Below, piece by piece: positions 48,445 to 62,116 of a stretch of DNA of 64,000 bases. The notes under the pieces were generated by a model. The model was not told where the DNA came from. It was given only the letters and a program-made list of their open reading frames with translations, and searched no databases. Origin of the DNA: Panax quinquefolius (taxonomy: Eukaryota > Streptophyta > Magnoliopsida > Apiales > Araliaceae); the NCBI GenBank assembly GCA_020205615.1, contig JAINUW010000633.1, forward strand, positions 672,760 through 736,759. The letters run 5' to 3'. The position numbers and the translations under genes are program-made. The stretch's first letter is position 1; each line of letters begins with the position of its first letter.

Positions 48445-50645
48445 TGTAACTGGAGTGTCAAACAATTCTAGGCTTAGTACTTGCAATTGAGTCAACGTTA
48501 TGTGATAGGGAATTTGGTTGTCTTCGCTATAAATTAGGGGTGAAGTGTAATTTTTACTACTTTTTATGTTTGGTATTTCTTCATTAGCAATTTTTTTTAA
48601 TCTAGATTGAATCAAACCTTCACTTGCAATTTCGCTCCTTGGTATTAATTTAGTACTTTTGACAATATCGCACTCGTGAACCAAATTTTAGGTTTGATAA
48701 CTCCAAAGTTATATAATTATGCCATAAACTGCTGCTTTGTTGAACTTATATTTGGATTTTTTTTCTCATTGAAATCATATTTTCAACCGTCTTTGATTTG
48801 AAAGACGGGCTTAAAATGGATATTGGTATCTTAACTCTGAAATTGATTGATTTGTAACTTGTGAGGACCAAGAGAAAAACTAATAGTCATTGTTAAGATA
48901 ATTAGATGTGACCTAGTGCAAAAGCCTCTTACAAGAGGAAAGGAAAACAATAGAAACTGGTATTCTTCTACAAACCAAAAATGACCTCATCACTCTGACT
49001 AATCAGTAACCATGATTAGTTATAGTTTAAACTATGATGAAAATGATTCCAAAACTATATAGGATGTTGTATAGCAGAAGCAAATACATATACTACTATA
49101 GCAATTAAGTTAATTGTATAATGAAAAATTGCTATCACTAAATGGAGTTTTCAATTACCTAGTAAAGTAAAGTAGGGAAAAGATCCAAAACAATGAAATC
49201 CATAATAGAATGATATTTTAATTATTTAAGAACACGTAATTGATCATATATATACTGAAAATATAGCGAGAAAACCCAAGAAACAACCTAATCAAGTCGC
49301 AATGCAAAAGTAAACCGGGAAAATGAGAAGAAAAAGAAAAGAAAAAACAACAATAATCTAGAGCATCTTGGTGAAATTGATCAATGCAGATAGATAGAAG
49401 ATTAACACACGTCAAGGACTGAAAATGCAAGTGACGCTAATGGACAGTCACGTCTTAATTGTAATCTCTAGGGACTGTGAGCAAGGCAATCAATACATGT
49501 GGTGACAGCAGTAAAAAGAAATATAAAGCTCCACGTAGACACTTCTCCAAAGAAAATATAACTAGCTATTTAATCATAATGATGTTTAAAGCTAAGAAAT
49601 TAAAATAAATAGCCATTGAGATGATTATTAGTATGTTGCCAACTCCATGTCCATGTGCATTCTCATCTATGTAATGTAAGCACGTTATGTTTCAAACAGA
49701 CTGAAAAGAATTTTGATATATACCAAAAGTTGTTTAGCTTTTTAAGCCCTTTTCTTGATCGAAACCTTTTACATGAAATCTTGTATCTTTATATTCATGT
49801 AAATGAATGCTCTAAAACAAACTCACACACACATACAGGGATAAAGAGTTAAAAAAAAACCCATTGTTTGAGGATTGATAAATACGTACCACATTCGAGG
49901 ATGCCCGGTAAAATTGAGTTATCACTTGAGTGTGGGATCAGTATATGCATATCCGCTTTCGATCAATCTCTTTATTATTTATTTGGTACTACAAATAAAA
50001 CAAAAAATAGTTCATAATTAATAATAATACTCTATTTATAAAAGTCTAATACATGATTAACGATAAAAAATATTGAAATGACATCAAATATTACCAATTC
50101 ATGCTTCTTTTTGAATTGATTTAGTGCCCAATGTATGACCTACCAACAATTTTTTCCGATTTTCACAATTTTTGTTGCTATATATCTGCATTGTATGTAT
50201 TTATAAATTAATAATAATATATAACAATAAGTAAGAATTGATAATACATAAATTAGAATAAACACAACCTGTGCATTATCAGTTAGCCAATAATCAACCA
50301 ACGCAGCCCATTGATTAGGATTTACTCGATCATTGTTGATAGTATTTGTTATCGATTTGGCACGGTCACCAGGCACAAAATTATTACTCTTTAAGTTGAT
50401 AGTAGTCCATTTAATTTCCAGTTTAGTCTAATTTGATCTTCAAATCTACTTACATTGAAATGTTGACAAAGAAGTGTGTTTAAAACACTAATAAGATGAT
50501 GTCGAAAACAAAGTAAAAGCTAATAGTACAAGGAGCACCAAGATATAATATCAAAAACGGATCTATCAAAGTGTAACGGTTTCTCTTTTGGAGAAAATGG
50601 ACAAAGTGTAAAAAACAGATCTATCAATTGTGATGTTTATCCTCT
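48445..50645. other. No gene recognised; AT-rich interior of CACTA copy 2
   Basis: The counterpart of 15277-17472, highly similar; no supported gene. Confidence 0.4.
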
Positions 50646-53600
50646 TCATTCTTCGTCATCTTCATTTTCCTCACTATCACTCTCCTCTTCATCTTCGAGA
50701 CCCTCATCTTCTCCTTCATCTTCGTCTTCGTCTTCATCTTCGTCTCCATTCTCATCTTCATTTTCATCAACAATATGTTCAATCATTCGTCTTTTGAAAC
50801 GAGATGTATCAATTTGAGATCCTAGTTTTCACTTACTTTCCAAGGTTTTTTCGGTCCATTTTCAACTAATTAGGCATCAACGTCATTCCTAACCCAATTT
50901 ATGTTTTCAATATCAACTTCGCAGAATCGGAGTGATGAATTCTTCATTGGTATTGGGTAAATCGTCACTATCGAATCTACTTCAAAGATCTTCACATAAA
51001 TCTCTCGGCTTTGTTTCAGATAACCACACGCCAATTGTTATCCCTTTGATCATCAACATAAAATATTTGTTGAACTGGCCGAGCAGCATTACAAAGGGCT
51101 CATCGGTTGAACCAAACTTTTGATGATTTACAAGCGTGAAGCCATAGTCATCGATTTTGACCGGCCCCTCTATCACGTGCTAAACTCGTCATACCACTTA
51201 CATTTGAATAGAACAACTTTGCGGATCCATAATAATCTAATTCAACAACATCTTCCAAAATACCAAAGTATTCAACTACATCTTCCTTAGGATTTCGATC
51301 TCAGCAGATGAATATCCACGAGTAGTTGCTACCACATATACCCCACTATTCTGCGTTCTCCTCTTACTCTCACAACTTGTCGAATGGAATCGATACCCAT
51401 TTACCAAATAACCATCTCCTCTCATGCCTATCAAATTTGGGCCAAATGCAAGAGCTTGAACTTCCTTTGAAGCATCGTTATTCATAGTTGCCATCTACAA
51501 AATGGTAGCGATATAAGCAAATTCCATCCATTTATTATTAATAACCATTACAAAATTTTGCATAAAATTACGTTCAAATAATGTAGTACTTACATAATTC
51601 TTAAACCATTCAGGAAATTCCTTTTTCTTAGCATTGTCAATTTCCTCTTGGCTTGGGTTTTGCTTACGCTTTCCACGCCGCAACATATATGAATCTTGCC
51701 AAATACTACAAATAAATAAACAAATTAAACAAATTTTTTTTGTCATAGCTAGCTGGCTAACATAAGTTATTAATATTTCGAACAATAAATGTCATTCTTT
51801 ATTTACTCACCTTAGATATGACTCAACCTCTGTATAATTAAATAGCACATACAGGTGTGCACTCTTGACATCATCGCTACATAGAGTACAAACTTTTGGG
51901 ACATTAAGAAATCGACCTATGTTTCTAAATACAGAGAGAATCTCTTTTCCTTGTTCATATCCACTTTTCATTTCTTCCAACTCGCGTTTCCATTACGGCA
52001 TTGTTTTGACTCAAATATCTTGAGCAAAATGTAACACATTCTTCAAAGAATATACCCTTCTACAATCAATCCCTTACGGGACGACTTCTATTGCGAATAT
52101 ACCCTTTTAACTTGCCCATGTATCTTTCAAAAGCCCACATTTGTCTATATTTAACATTTCCACTATCTTCGCCTCTTCAATGAGGTGGACACACAAATGT
52201 ACCATTATATCAAAGAAAGGTGGAGGAAACACCATCTCAAGCTTGCAAAGTATTAACGGATTTTTTTTGTTCAACTGCTCATAATCTTCCGATGTGTTAT
52301 AGTTGGAACATAATTCTCAAGTAGTTACAAAGTTCAATTATTGTTGAGCATGTATATGTCTAGTGCAAGCCGGAGACATCGATTGCTATTGGAAGTAATT
52401 ATTGCATTAAAATATGGCAAATATGACTTTTAAGACCGAGATCTTGCCCCCTTCAAATTGATGCAACGTGAAATATTTGAAGCATATCCATCGTGTACCT
52501 TAACATTTTTCAACACTCAAGAAATCATGTCTTTCTTTCTTAGACATCGAGTAAATTTGCTTCCAAAGAAAAGGTACTTTGAATTGCTTGTCAGCACGGT
52601 ATTGGATGGAGCTCTCTTCTTATACCCATTGTCATCAAGTCCAATCGTGCTTTTAAATTATCTTTTGACTTTCCTTGCACACTCAACAATGTCCCAATCA
52701 AAGCTATCACAAATGTTTTCGCAATGTGCATTCCATCTAGATTCATTATGCGCTAACAAAAGGTTCCGCTAATATGGCAATTCAAAGAAAATAGATTTCT
52801 TCCTCCAATTATGTTTTTGAGTCATGGGGAATGGTCTTCGTGCTAGTGGGTGTCTTTCCAAAAGTGACATTAATAAGATTAACTTGTTCAAGAATATCAA
52901 ATCTCGATGGCACCAATTCGGAGCTTCACTATGGTCACATTCTCCGTTAAATCTTCGTGTATCAAACCTATAACTATGACCCGACTCGTAAAACAACGAT
53001 GCCCGATATAACATTCCTTACTTTGCAATCTACAAGAACGAAAGTGTTCATTTGACATGATGGACAAGCTAACTTACCTTTAGTACTCCAACCGCATAAC
53101 ATAAAGAAGAGTCGGAAAATCACTAATTGTCCACAACAAAGGTCTGCACGCATTTGGAACTTTGTACCGTTAGATGATCATACGTTTCAACCCCATTACT
53201 CCATAGTATCTTCAACTCCTCAATTAAAGGTTGCATATACACGCGCCAATATCATTACATGGAGAGTTTGGACCGTGTATTAACAAAGGCATGATAAAAT
53301 ACTCCCCTTCATACACATCCATGGTGGTAAGTTATATATAACAATTGTCACCGGCCATATACTATACGGTGACCCATGGGTAAAGGGACTCATGCCATGA
53401 TGGGACGATCCGAGTCTTACATTTCGATGTTCTTGAGAGAATGTAGGGTACATTGTATCCAAATGCTTCCAAGTTTGCAGAGTCGGTGGATGACGATTCA
53501 CTCCATCTTTCGTCACTTTACATGATGCCACATCATGTATTTTGCGATTTTCTGTACATAAATAGCCTCGTAATCTCGTAATTAACGCTAAATAACGTAA

Positions 53601-54365
53601 TTGCTTGCCACTACTTTGCTCCTCTTCGTTTTGTATCTATTTGTGTCTTCTCGATACAACCATCTCTGGCCTCGCTTCCATCTCGATGATTTGCAAACTG
53701 TACAAGACTCTAATTTTTCATTCTCCCTCCAAAAGAGCATACAATCATTCTCGCATGCATCAATCTTCTCATAACCAAACCCTAAATTTCCAACCATTTT
53801 CTTCATTTCATAAAAATTATCAGGCAAGTTTGCAAATGATGGAAATGATGACTTGAACTTACGGAGCAATCCATCAAAGGACACATCAGTCCATTTGCTA
53901 ACATTTTATGATTGAAAAGCCATACAACGAATGAAAGGATCATCTCATTTTCACATCCGGGATATAAAGGTTGATTGGCCTCGACATGTACTTTTGGTAT
54001 TTTGAAGCTTCAAATTTTATTTAATCTACACCGTGATCCCTAAATATATCATTTACCATCTCGTGCATACGATGCTCATCTTCGGATTGTGATGGTTCTT
54101 CGTGAACATCATCATTACTCACATCCCCGATAATCACATCTTCCCTCGATGCACCCAATTCGTGTAGCCAAACATAAATCCATCACAAATCAAATGTTCA
54201 CGAATAGTAGCTCGAAACTGTATCGACCATTTACATGATTCTTACATGGGCAAGGAATTCTTCCCGTTACCATGCCCACTTTTTTGAAACCAAAGTCCGA
54301 AATATTCTATGCCTCGCAAGATATTCTCTAGAATATCTTGGTAATTCCATCCACATCTTATCCAT
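50646..54365 (-). pseudogene. CACTA transposase, TNP2 type, copy 2 (frameshifted)
   Basis: The frame starts at ATG 54365. Long stretches are clearer than in copy 1. The block with LGFGYEKIDACENDCMLFW and ESCTVCKSSRWKR lies at 53884-53588. The block with LDTMYPTFSQEHRNVRLG and WPVTIVIYNLPPWMCMK lies at 53531-53280. These are hallmark segments of TNP2-family transposases. FPEWFKNYVSTTLFERNF (about 51640-51560), NGYRFHS and NSGVYVVATTRGYSSAE (about 51430-51300) form the C-terminal DUF4216-like part, which ends in an acidic tail and a TGA at 50646. Frameshifts remain between blocks. The gene precedes the TNPA-like gene on the same strand, the standard En/Spm order. Confidence 0.9.
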
Positions 54366-57300
54366 AATATTATGTCCTAAATCAAATTGAACAACCATCG
54401 TAATGATATTGCAGATAGAAATCTATCATAATTAATTATGATAATTAATTATCATAATTAAGTACCTTGAATGCCAACCAAACTCCCGGTTCACTCAAAT
54501 AAAACAAAAAGGTCGTAGATAATTTAAATATTAATTATCATAATTAACGAATTTCAAATAAGCGTAGGTAATAATTAAGGGTGACTACACCAAAACATTA
54601 CATTCAAGGTCTCAATGTTGGACATGGAAGTTCTTTTAATTATAAGCCTCAAATATTCCTACAAATTAATTGCGAGTGCGTTTGTCTCGCTGGTTTAACA
54701 TCTGTTGGATTCCTTCTAGTCGATAGAGAGAAATATACTAAAACAAGTACTAAATCACTAAGCAAGCTATAGATTTCAAACTAACATTTGGTGTTAGATT
54801 TACTTTTATGTAGACCCCATAAAATTGTACTACCACGGGAAAAGACACCTGTTCTCTTCAAAACTTAGGGCTTGTTAAAATAGCAAGGTTTTTTAGGGCA
54901 ATTAAGCATACAACTAAAACAAGTACAAGATTTTGTTACTCAACCCTTTTCACCCACTTTCATATATCGTATATAGAATCGAATTTAGCCCTTTATAAAA
55001 GCGGAGAACTTCCTAGTTTTAACGATTCACCCTGTGAGCCAAGAATCCTTAGAAACCTTACGAGAATTTGGTTACTTGTATAATTTTTTACCAACTACTA
55101 GATGACTTTGATATTGTTTTGATTTGTTACTTGTATAATTTTTAGGCCATGCTAGCTATTTGAGTGCTCCTCATACGCTTAAAGTGGGTAGTTCAACTAC
55201 TACTATTAAATAATGGTTTTACAACAAACAAAGTCAGCCCCTTAACGAGATAATACCACCAAAATGACCGAATAATATGTTGTTATGCTGCTTACTACTT
55301 TATAAAACAAAACAATAAAAAATCTAGCATGAATGTTAGCTTCTCCATAAGGTGGGGAACAGTAAAGTGCTGGGGTGGTAATTGAGGATTCAATGATATT
55401 GCCCAGCCCAAGTACCAATGGCCACAAGGTTATCCAAGGAACACAAAGCATATGAATATGACATTGAAAATTTAATTATCTAGGTTTACCCAATACTTGG
55501 TGGAATGACTCAGATATATGCCGGTTTACCTATACTTGAAATTTTATACTAAAATTTAATACTAAAATTTAATATCTAGCATATTTGAAATGCTAGAAGG
55601 AAGAGGAAAAATACGACTATAAAACAAGAATTATCTAGGGTGGGCATAGATCGCATCAACAAAGACTCAGTGATACGCGAGCTAGAAATGACACAAGATG
55701 CTAATTTGACACAAAGGTTTAGTCCGTTAGTTGACCCCTTGTTAGCTATTTCCTTCACCCAGAGGTACATGTAAGCGGATGTAACATTCGATAGCACCAA
55801 CACATGCAAATCTGGTTATTATAATTATAAAATTCTGCTCTATGCAGTTGAGCTATTAAGCGCCTCCAGATCAAAGAAAGTATATTATTAACCCTTGAAC
55901 TATAAGAATCATTATAGACTCTTTCTTTAATCAAAACAAATTGTTAATGGAAAGAGGATGACACAAGTTAAGGCTTCATCGATACAATTATAGCTAAATA
56001 GAAAAATAGACTAACAAAGTTTTTGTCGATTACTTAGTAATATTACTTAATGATAATATTACTTAATGATTACTTAATTGGGTTGATATGTGGTTTTCAA
56101 CCTATATTGTCACTCTAACTCTATAAAACTAAAAGGCGAATATAAAATTGTAGCATAAAACTTAAGTTACATATGAAAACATGGAGTAGAAGGAAACCAA
56201 TATTCTTTAAAGAAATTTTGAAGCTTAGATCGATAATTCCTAGTTCTGCTTGAATTTTGACCAATATATTGATCATACGAACACAAAACAAATCTAACTA
56301 TTAGATAACTTTAATATGTAAGCAAGCGTAAATGCTTCCTAAAACCTTGAATAGTATTATCTAGGTTCTAAAAGCTTAAAATGCCACCAAATATTGTTTC
56401 CATCAACACTTTACAATTACTAGGTTCTAAAGCTTAATATGCCACCAAATATTGTTTCCATCAACACTTTTACAATTACTTCCTCGCTAATTTTGGACAT
56501 GCAACAATGTAGCCTTAAAACAACAAAGGCGTTGAGATTTTTTTTTTTTATTTTACTATTTTGTATCTTGTGACTATAATGTTGCGCTTTCTTAAAAGAA
56601 ACAAATAACTTAAATAGTCGGGAAAAAGCTCAAGAAGCATCATCACTTTAAAAGCAGCTTTTAGTGGATTTTTACAATGATCTTTGATCTTACGCTTGAT
56701 GAAGTAATCCCGGTAGGTCACACTCGACATCGATTTCACCCATACGCATACTTAGCAGTAATACATAAATATCCTACCTAAATTAATCCATCAAAACAAA
56801 AACCAATGTTTGTATGAAATCCCACCACGTATTGGATTTTCACAACCCAACATATATACTTCCGGTTGTATTGGACTTATCAAGACAAGAGAGGCAAAGT
56901 TGCAAGACTAAAGATCACGATTGCTAGATGAATAAATCAAATGAGTGTTCATCCTAGCTTTACCCTCAACCTCTCTAGTATTAAATCTAGCTATCTTTTT
57001 TGGCATAAACTAATTTAGCTATCTAGCTATCTAATTTTTAAAAGACTTAATTCAAACCAGAATATTCAAAACATGATCAATAACTAAGACTAATTAGAAC
57101 TTTGCATTAATTTGAACGTAAAAACAAGCGATTAAGTCATTCTATATCAATCATAACGAAAAATTTATACCCCACGGAAGGTGTCCCAAAAATTAGAAAA
57201 TTTAGGGCTTGTTAGAAGGAGAGAGAAATAGAGAAAATCATAACAACTAAGGGTAAATAAAATTGAAAACCTAAAGAATGAAATTATACCTCCTCAAACA

Positions 57301-57569
57301 ATGCATTCAATATGATCCTTTCAAGCCGGGACGGAGAGACGGAGTGAGGCAGAAGTCCGACGAAGTCCCACTTAAGTCCGGCATATACGAGATGATGCAG
57401 AGGGAGTGAGAACGTCAAGATCTTGATCGAAGTTACTAAGATGTTAATCGAATAATCGCAATGGAATGAACGCCGATGTCGATTTGGGGAAAGAATATGA
57501 GAGACCCTTTAACCCTCGTATATGATACGCCTCCTTATATGACCTCGTTAATTAAAATCCTTAAAAAAA
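54366..57569. other. 5' non-coding part of CACTA copy 2
   Basis: Collinear with 21181-24400 of copy 1, with the AT palindrome (about 54423-54463) and the 59 bp duplication (56361-56479). No gene seen. Confidence 0.5.
56361..56479. repeat. 59 bp direct tandem duplication, copy 2
   Basis: The same duplication as at 23183-23300, starting ctaggttctaaaagc. Confidence 0.8.
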
Positions 57570-57730
57570 TTCTATACCGACGGTCTTTTTGTGATCGCAA
57601 TGTACTACCTTCAGGTTCTATACCGATTTCGCCGTGAAGTGACCGTCGCTATATATCTCCCTATAGCGATTTGCCTTAAAATCGACCGTCGCTATATCTC
57701 AAATCGCTATATGTTCAATTTCTAGTAGTG
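57570..57730. repeat. Right terminus and subterminal repeats of CACTA copy 2
   Basis: Contains ctataccgacgg and cgaccgtcgctatat motifs and the terminal ttctagtagtg ending at 57730. It is followed by taaacattctctctc, i.e. tandem-unit sequence, as in copy 1. Confidence 0.8.
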
Positions 57731-57745
57731 TAAACATTCTCTCTC

Positions 57746-57748
<3 letters not shown>

Positions 57749-57783
<35 letters not shown>

Positions 57784-59901
57784 TACAAAGATGCATGAAT
57801 GATCCGATCTTCTTGTCAATTGGAGGTTAATTTCTATCGATATTTTAATGTCACAAAGTCAATATATTTGGTTACCTACTAAAGGTGTTGTGGCAAATAT
57901 TGCGAAGTTAACTAATAAAAATGTACAAAAGGGTACTTTTGTCATTTGCATTATCATTTTAATGGCATACTTGACAATCGAACCAACCCTTAGGATTTAA
58001 CCCTAAAGTTCTAACCCTTATGTTTTATAACTTAATTTTCTAGGATTTTCTAATTAGGTTTTTAAATTAGAAAATTAAAATTTCAAAACTATAATTAGGG
58101 TTTCCTAATTAAATTAGGTTTTCCTAATTATATTAACGATGTAATAAACACGTAGAGTTTGCCAATTAAGATTAGGGTTTAGAATCCCAAATATGAAATT
58201 AGGGTTTCTCGGCATCACGATTAGGGGTTTCCAACTGGCGTTAGGGTTTCTAAACTTCGAAATTATTAATGAGAATTCTCCAAAAATATTGAAAATTATA
58301 TTTTATAATTCAAAATATTTTCTAACACTTTATTCTCATTTAAAATGATTTTAAATCAATAAAATCATTTTAACTTATTTATAATTACATAAATCTAATA
58401 CCATTAATATTAAATTATTAATGAAAATTTTCTAAAAATAATAAAAGTTACATTTTATAACTCAAAATATTTTCAAACACTTTATTCTTATTTAAAATGA
58501 TTTTATATAATTAAAATCATTTTTTCTCTAATTTATTTAATATACTAATTAAATAAATTAAATATCATTAATATTCAAATAATTTTAAATATTAATGAAA
58601 AATATCTCAATTAATCAAAAATTATTTTTCATAATTTTAAATAATTTTAAAACCATTTTTGGTAATTTTATAATTTATTTCTATTTTAAATAATTTTCAT
58701 AAAATCGTAAAAATAAATATATTAAAAATCGTCGCTATAGTGTCTTTAGGTGTTCTTGAGCCTCAAGAACACTGCTGCGATTTGGGCTTCAAGGGTGCAA
58801 GTTTGACCGCCTATAATTCTCTATACATTCATGTTTCTAGCTTCATTAAACTCGACATCAGTAGTGTTTATGTAATACTACAAGTATCAACAATAATTTC
58901 ATGCTTAATCTACCAAAGAAGATCCAACCCCCAAACTAGTCATTAAACATCATAGGGTTTCCCGTAAACCCGAACTTCGATCGGGTTACTTTAATGCTCG
59001 ATTATTAAGGTGTTCTAGTTATGGTTCATGTTCTTTAATGGTTCAATGTTATAGTCCTTCGTGTCGGGAACATTACTAAAACAATGATCTGGCCTAACAA
59101 CAACAAAATCATAAGTTACTGACTTGATCAAAGGCATCGAAACATTGCTTCTACTAGTTTTGGGTTCTTCCGTAAACTTCCATCGTGATCGACAAGCCTA
59201 GTTTCGATGGCCCACTATGTTTCGATCGTTACTTATTTAAAGGATCTAAAGCCATATATTTAAAGAACACATAACAATTATAAGATGGATATAACAACAA
59301 CATCAAATCACTTACAAATTGACATATTTGGACTTTGCAAAACCCACATGGACATTTGATCTTACACTTTCTAGGTTACCCAAAAGCGCTTGCATTACGC
59401 CTTGGCCAACTAAGGTTTTCGCTTATATCTTATAATCTGGACATCCAACGACCTTGATTTGACTTTCGAACAACTCAACCACATAACAAACTATAGATTC
59501 CAACTTTAAAACAACAAAAATTGTAAACAAACAAGAATCTATGGTTCTCGACATTTGCTTGTCGGGAAAAAATTTGTTTTGGACAGGTTTTGAAATACTC
59601 TATTTTAAAGAACTTTGATGCTTTGGATCTATGGTATATCACCATAGATCATCATAAAACATCCCCTAACACATAGATAAACATATAAACATTAAATTTT
59701 ATAAAGCATACAAGATCAAAATGAAAGTTAGGGTTTATACCTTCAAGTTCAATTCTTGATCTTAGATCTCCTTATCTGATATTGGTGTTTCTAGAGGTGA
59801 TTTAGTGACTGATATTCTTGCAATATTCGGAGGTTTGGTTGAGAGAATGAGTGATTAAGAATTAGAGAGAAAAACAAGTAAAATACTAGACATTCTCTCT
59901 C

Positions 59902-59904
<3 letters not shown>
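57749..59904 (-). repeat. Macrosatellite unit 11
   Basis: It carries the four variants otherwise found only in unit 1: aaaatgtacaaaag (about 57919), aaatgattttatataat (about 58494), aataattttaaatatt (about 58578) and aaacatataaac (about 59679). Confidence 0.9.
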
Positions 59905-59937
<33 letters not shown>

Positions 59938-62068
59938 TACAAAGATGCATGAATGATCTGATCTTGCTATCAATTGGAGGTTAATTTACTGATATTTTAA
60001 TGTCACAAAGTCAATATATTTGGTTACCTACTAAAGGTGTTGGCAAATATTACTTAGTTAACTAATAAAATATACAAAAGGGTACTTTTGTCATTTGCAT
60101 TATCATTTTAATGGCATACTTCGACAATCGAACCAACCCTTAGGATTTAACCCTAAAGTTCTAATCCTTATGTTTTATAACTTAATTTTCTAGGATTTTC
60201 TAATTAGGTTTTTAAATTAGAAAATTAAAATTTCAAAAACTATAATTAGGGTTTCCTAATTAAATTAGGTTTTCTAATTATATTAACGTGTAATAAACAG
60301 TGAGGCTTGCCAATTAAGATTAGGGTTTAGGAATCTCAAATATGAAATTAGGGTTTCTCGGCATACGATTAGGGTTTCTAACTGCGCGTTAGGGTTTCTA
60401 AACCTGAAATTATTAATGAGAATTCTCCAAAAATATTGAAAATTATATTTTATAATTCAAAATATTTTCTAACACTTTATTCTCATTTAAAATGATTTTT
60501 AAATCAATAAAATCATTTTTAACTTATTTATAATTACATAAATCTAATACCATTAATATTAAATTATTAATGAAAATTTTCTAAAAATAATAAAAGTTAC
60601 ATTTTATAACTCAAAATATTTTCAAACACTTTATTCTTATTTAAAATAATTTTATATAATTAAAATCATTTTTTCTAATTTATTTAATATACTAATTAAA
60701 TAAATTAAATATCATTAATATTCAAATAATTGTAAATATTAATGAAAATATCTCAATTAATCAAAAATTATTTTTCATAATTTTAAATAATTTTAAAACC
60801 ATTTTTGGTAATTTTATAATTTATTTCTATTTTTAAATAATTTTCATAAAATCGTAAAATAAATATATTAAAATTCGTCATTATAAGCCGTCTTAGGTGT
60901 TCTTGAGCCTCAAGAACACCGCTGCATTCCGATTTCAAGGGTGCAAGTTTGTTGCTTTATAATTCTCTGTACATTAAGTTTCTAGCTTGCTTTGAAACTT
61001 CGACATTGTAGTGTTTGTAATACTACAAGTATCGACAATAATTTCATGCTTAATCTACCAATGAAGATCCAACCCCCAAACTAGGCGTCGAAGCATCATA
61101 AGGTTTCCCGAAACCCGAACTTCGGTAGTTACTTACTTTCCGATTATTAAGGTGTTCTAGTTATGGTTCATGTTCTTTAATGGTTTAATGTTATAGTCCT
61201 TGTGATCGGGGAACATTACTAAAACAAATGATCGATTCTAACAACAACAAAATCATAAGATTACTGACTTGATCAAAGGTCGGCTGTCGAGAAACATTGC
61301 TTCTACTGCTTTTTTGGGTTCTTCCGTAAACTTCCATCGTAATTAATGAAACTGGTTTGACCAGTTCACCATGTTCGATCGATTTGCTTATTTAAAGGAT
61401 CTAAAGCCATATATTTAAAGAACACATATGAAGACTATAAGATGGATATAACAACAACATCAAATCACTTACAAAATCGACATATTTGGACTTTGCAAAC
61501 CCATCCGGAGAATCGATCTTACACTTTACTAGAGTTACCCAGCGTCGGTGTACTATGCCTTATTGACGAAGTTTTGGCCGCTTATATCTTATAATCACGG
61601 ACATCAGCGACCTTGATTTTGACTTTGCAACAACGCATAACCACATAACAAACTATGATTCCAACTTTAAAACAACAAAAATTGTAAACAAACAAGAATC
61701 TATGGTTCGACATTTGCTGATTGAGACCCAAAATTTGTTCTTGGATGGTTTTTGAAATACTCTATTTTAAAGAACTTTGATGCTTTGGATCTATGGTATA
61801 TCACCATAGATCATCATAAACATCCTAGCACATGAAAACACATAAACATTAAATTTTATAAAGCATACAAGATCGAGGAAATGAAAGTTAGGGTTTATAC
61901 CTTCAAGTTCAATTCTTGATCTTAGATCTCCTTATCCGATATTGGTGTTTCTAGAGGTGATTTAGTGACCTATATTCTTGCTATATTCGGAGGTTTGGTT
62001 GAGAGAATGAGTGATTAAGAATTAGAGAGAGAGAAAAACAAGTAAAATACTAGACATTTTCTCTCTCT

Positions 62069-62069
<1 letters not shown>
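59905..62069 (-). repeat. Macrosatellite unit 12
   Basis: Full unit. It shares ctaatccttatg (about 60161) and aatctcaaatatg (about 60332) with unit 2 only. Confidence 0.9.

Positions 62070-62116
<47 letters not shown>

Larger units (their letters stand above)
44921..57730 (-). mobile_element. CACTA transposon, copy 2, left terminus missing
   Basis: This copy is collinear with copy 1 at an offset of about 33,160-33,173 bp over its whole length. It has the same genes, the same TBC fragment, the same 59 bp duplication and the same right junction with a (CT)n(TA)n run. The left terminus and about 85 bp are absent: sequence begins at the cgatcgtcgctata motif equivalent to about 11786. Without that terminus this copy could not have arrived by ordinary transposition in its present form. 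Confidence 0.9.

Noticed and set aside
44921..57730. Second CACTA as an independent insertion
   Set aside because: It lacks the left terminus, shares its right junction with copy 1, and the following units carry the same private variants as those after copy 1.
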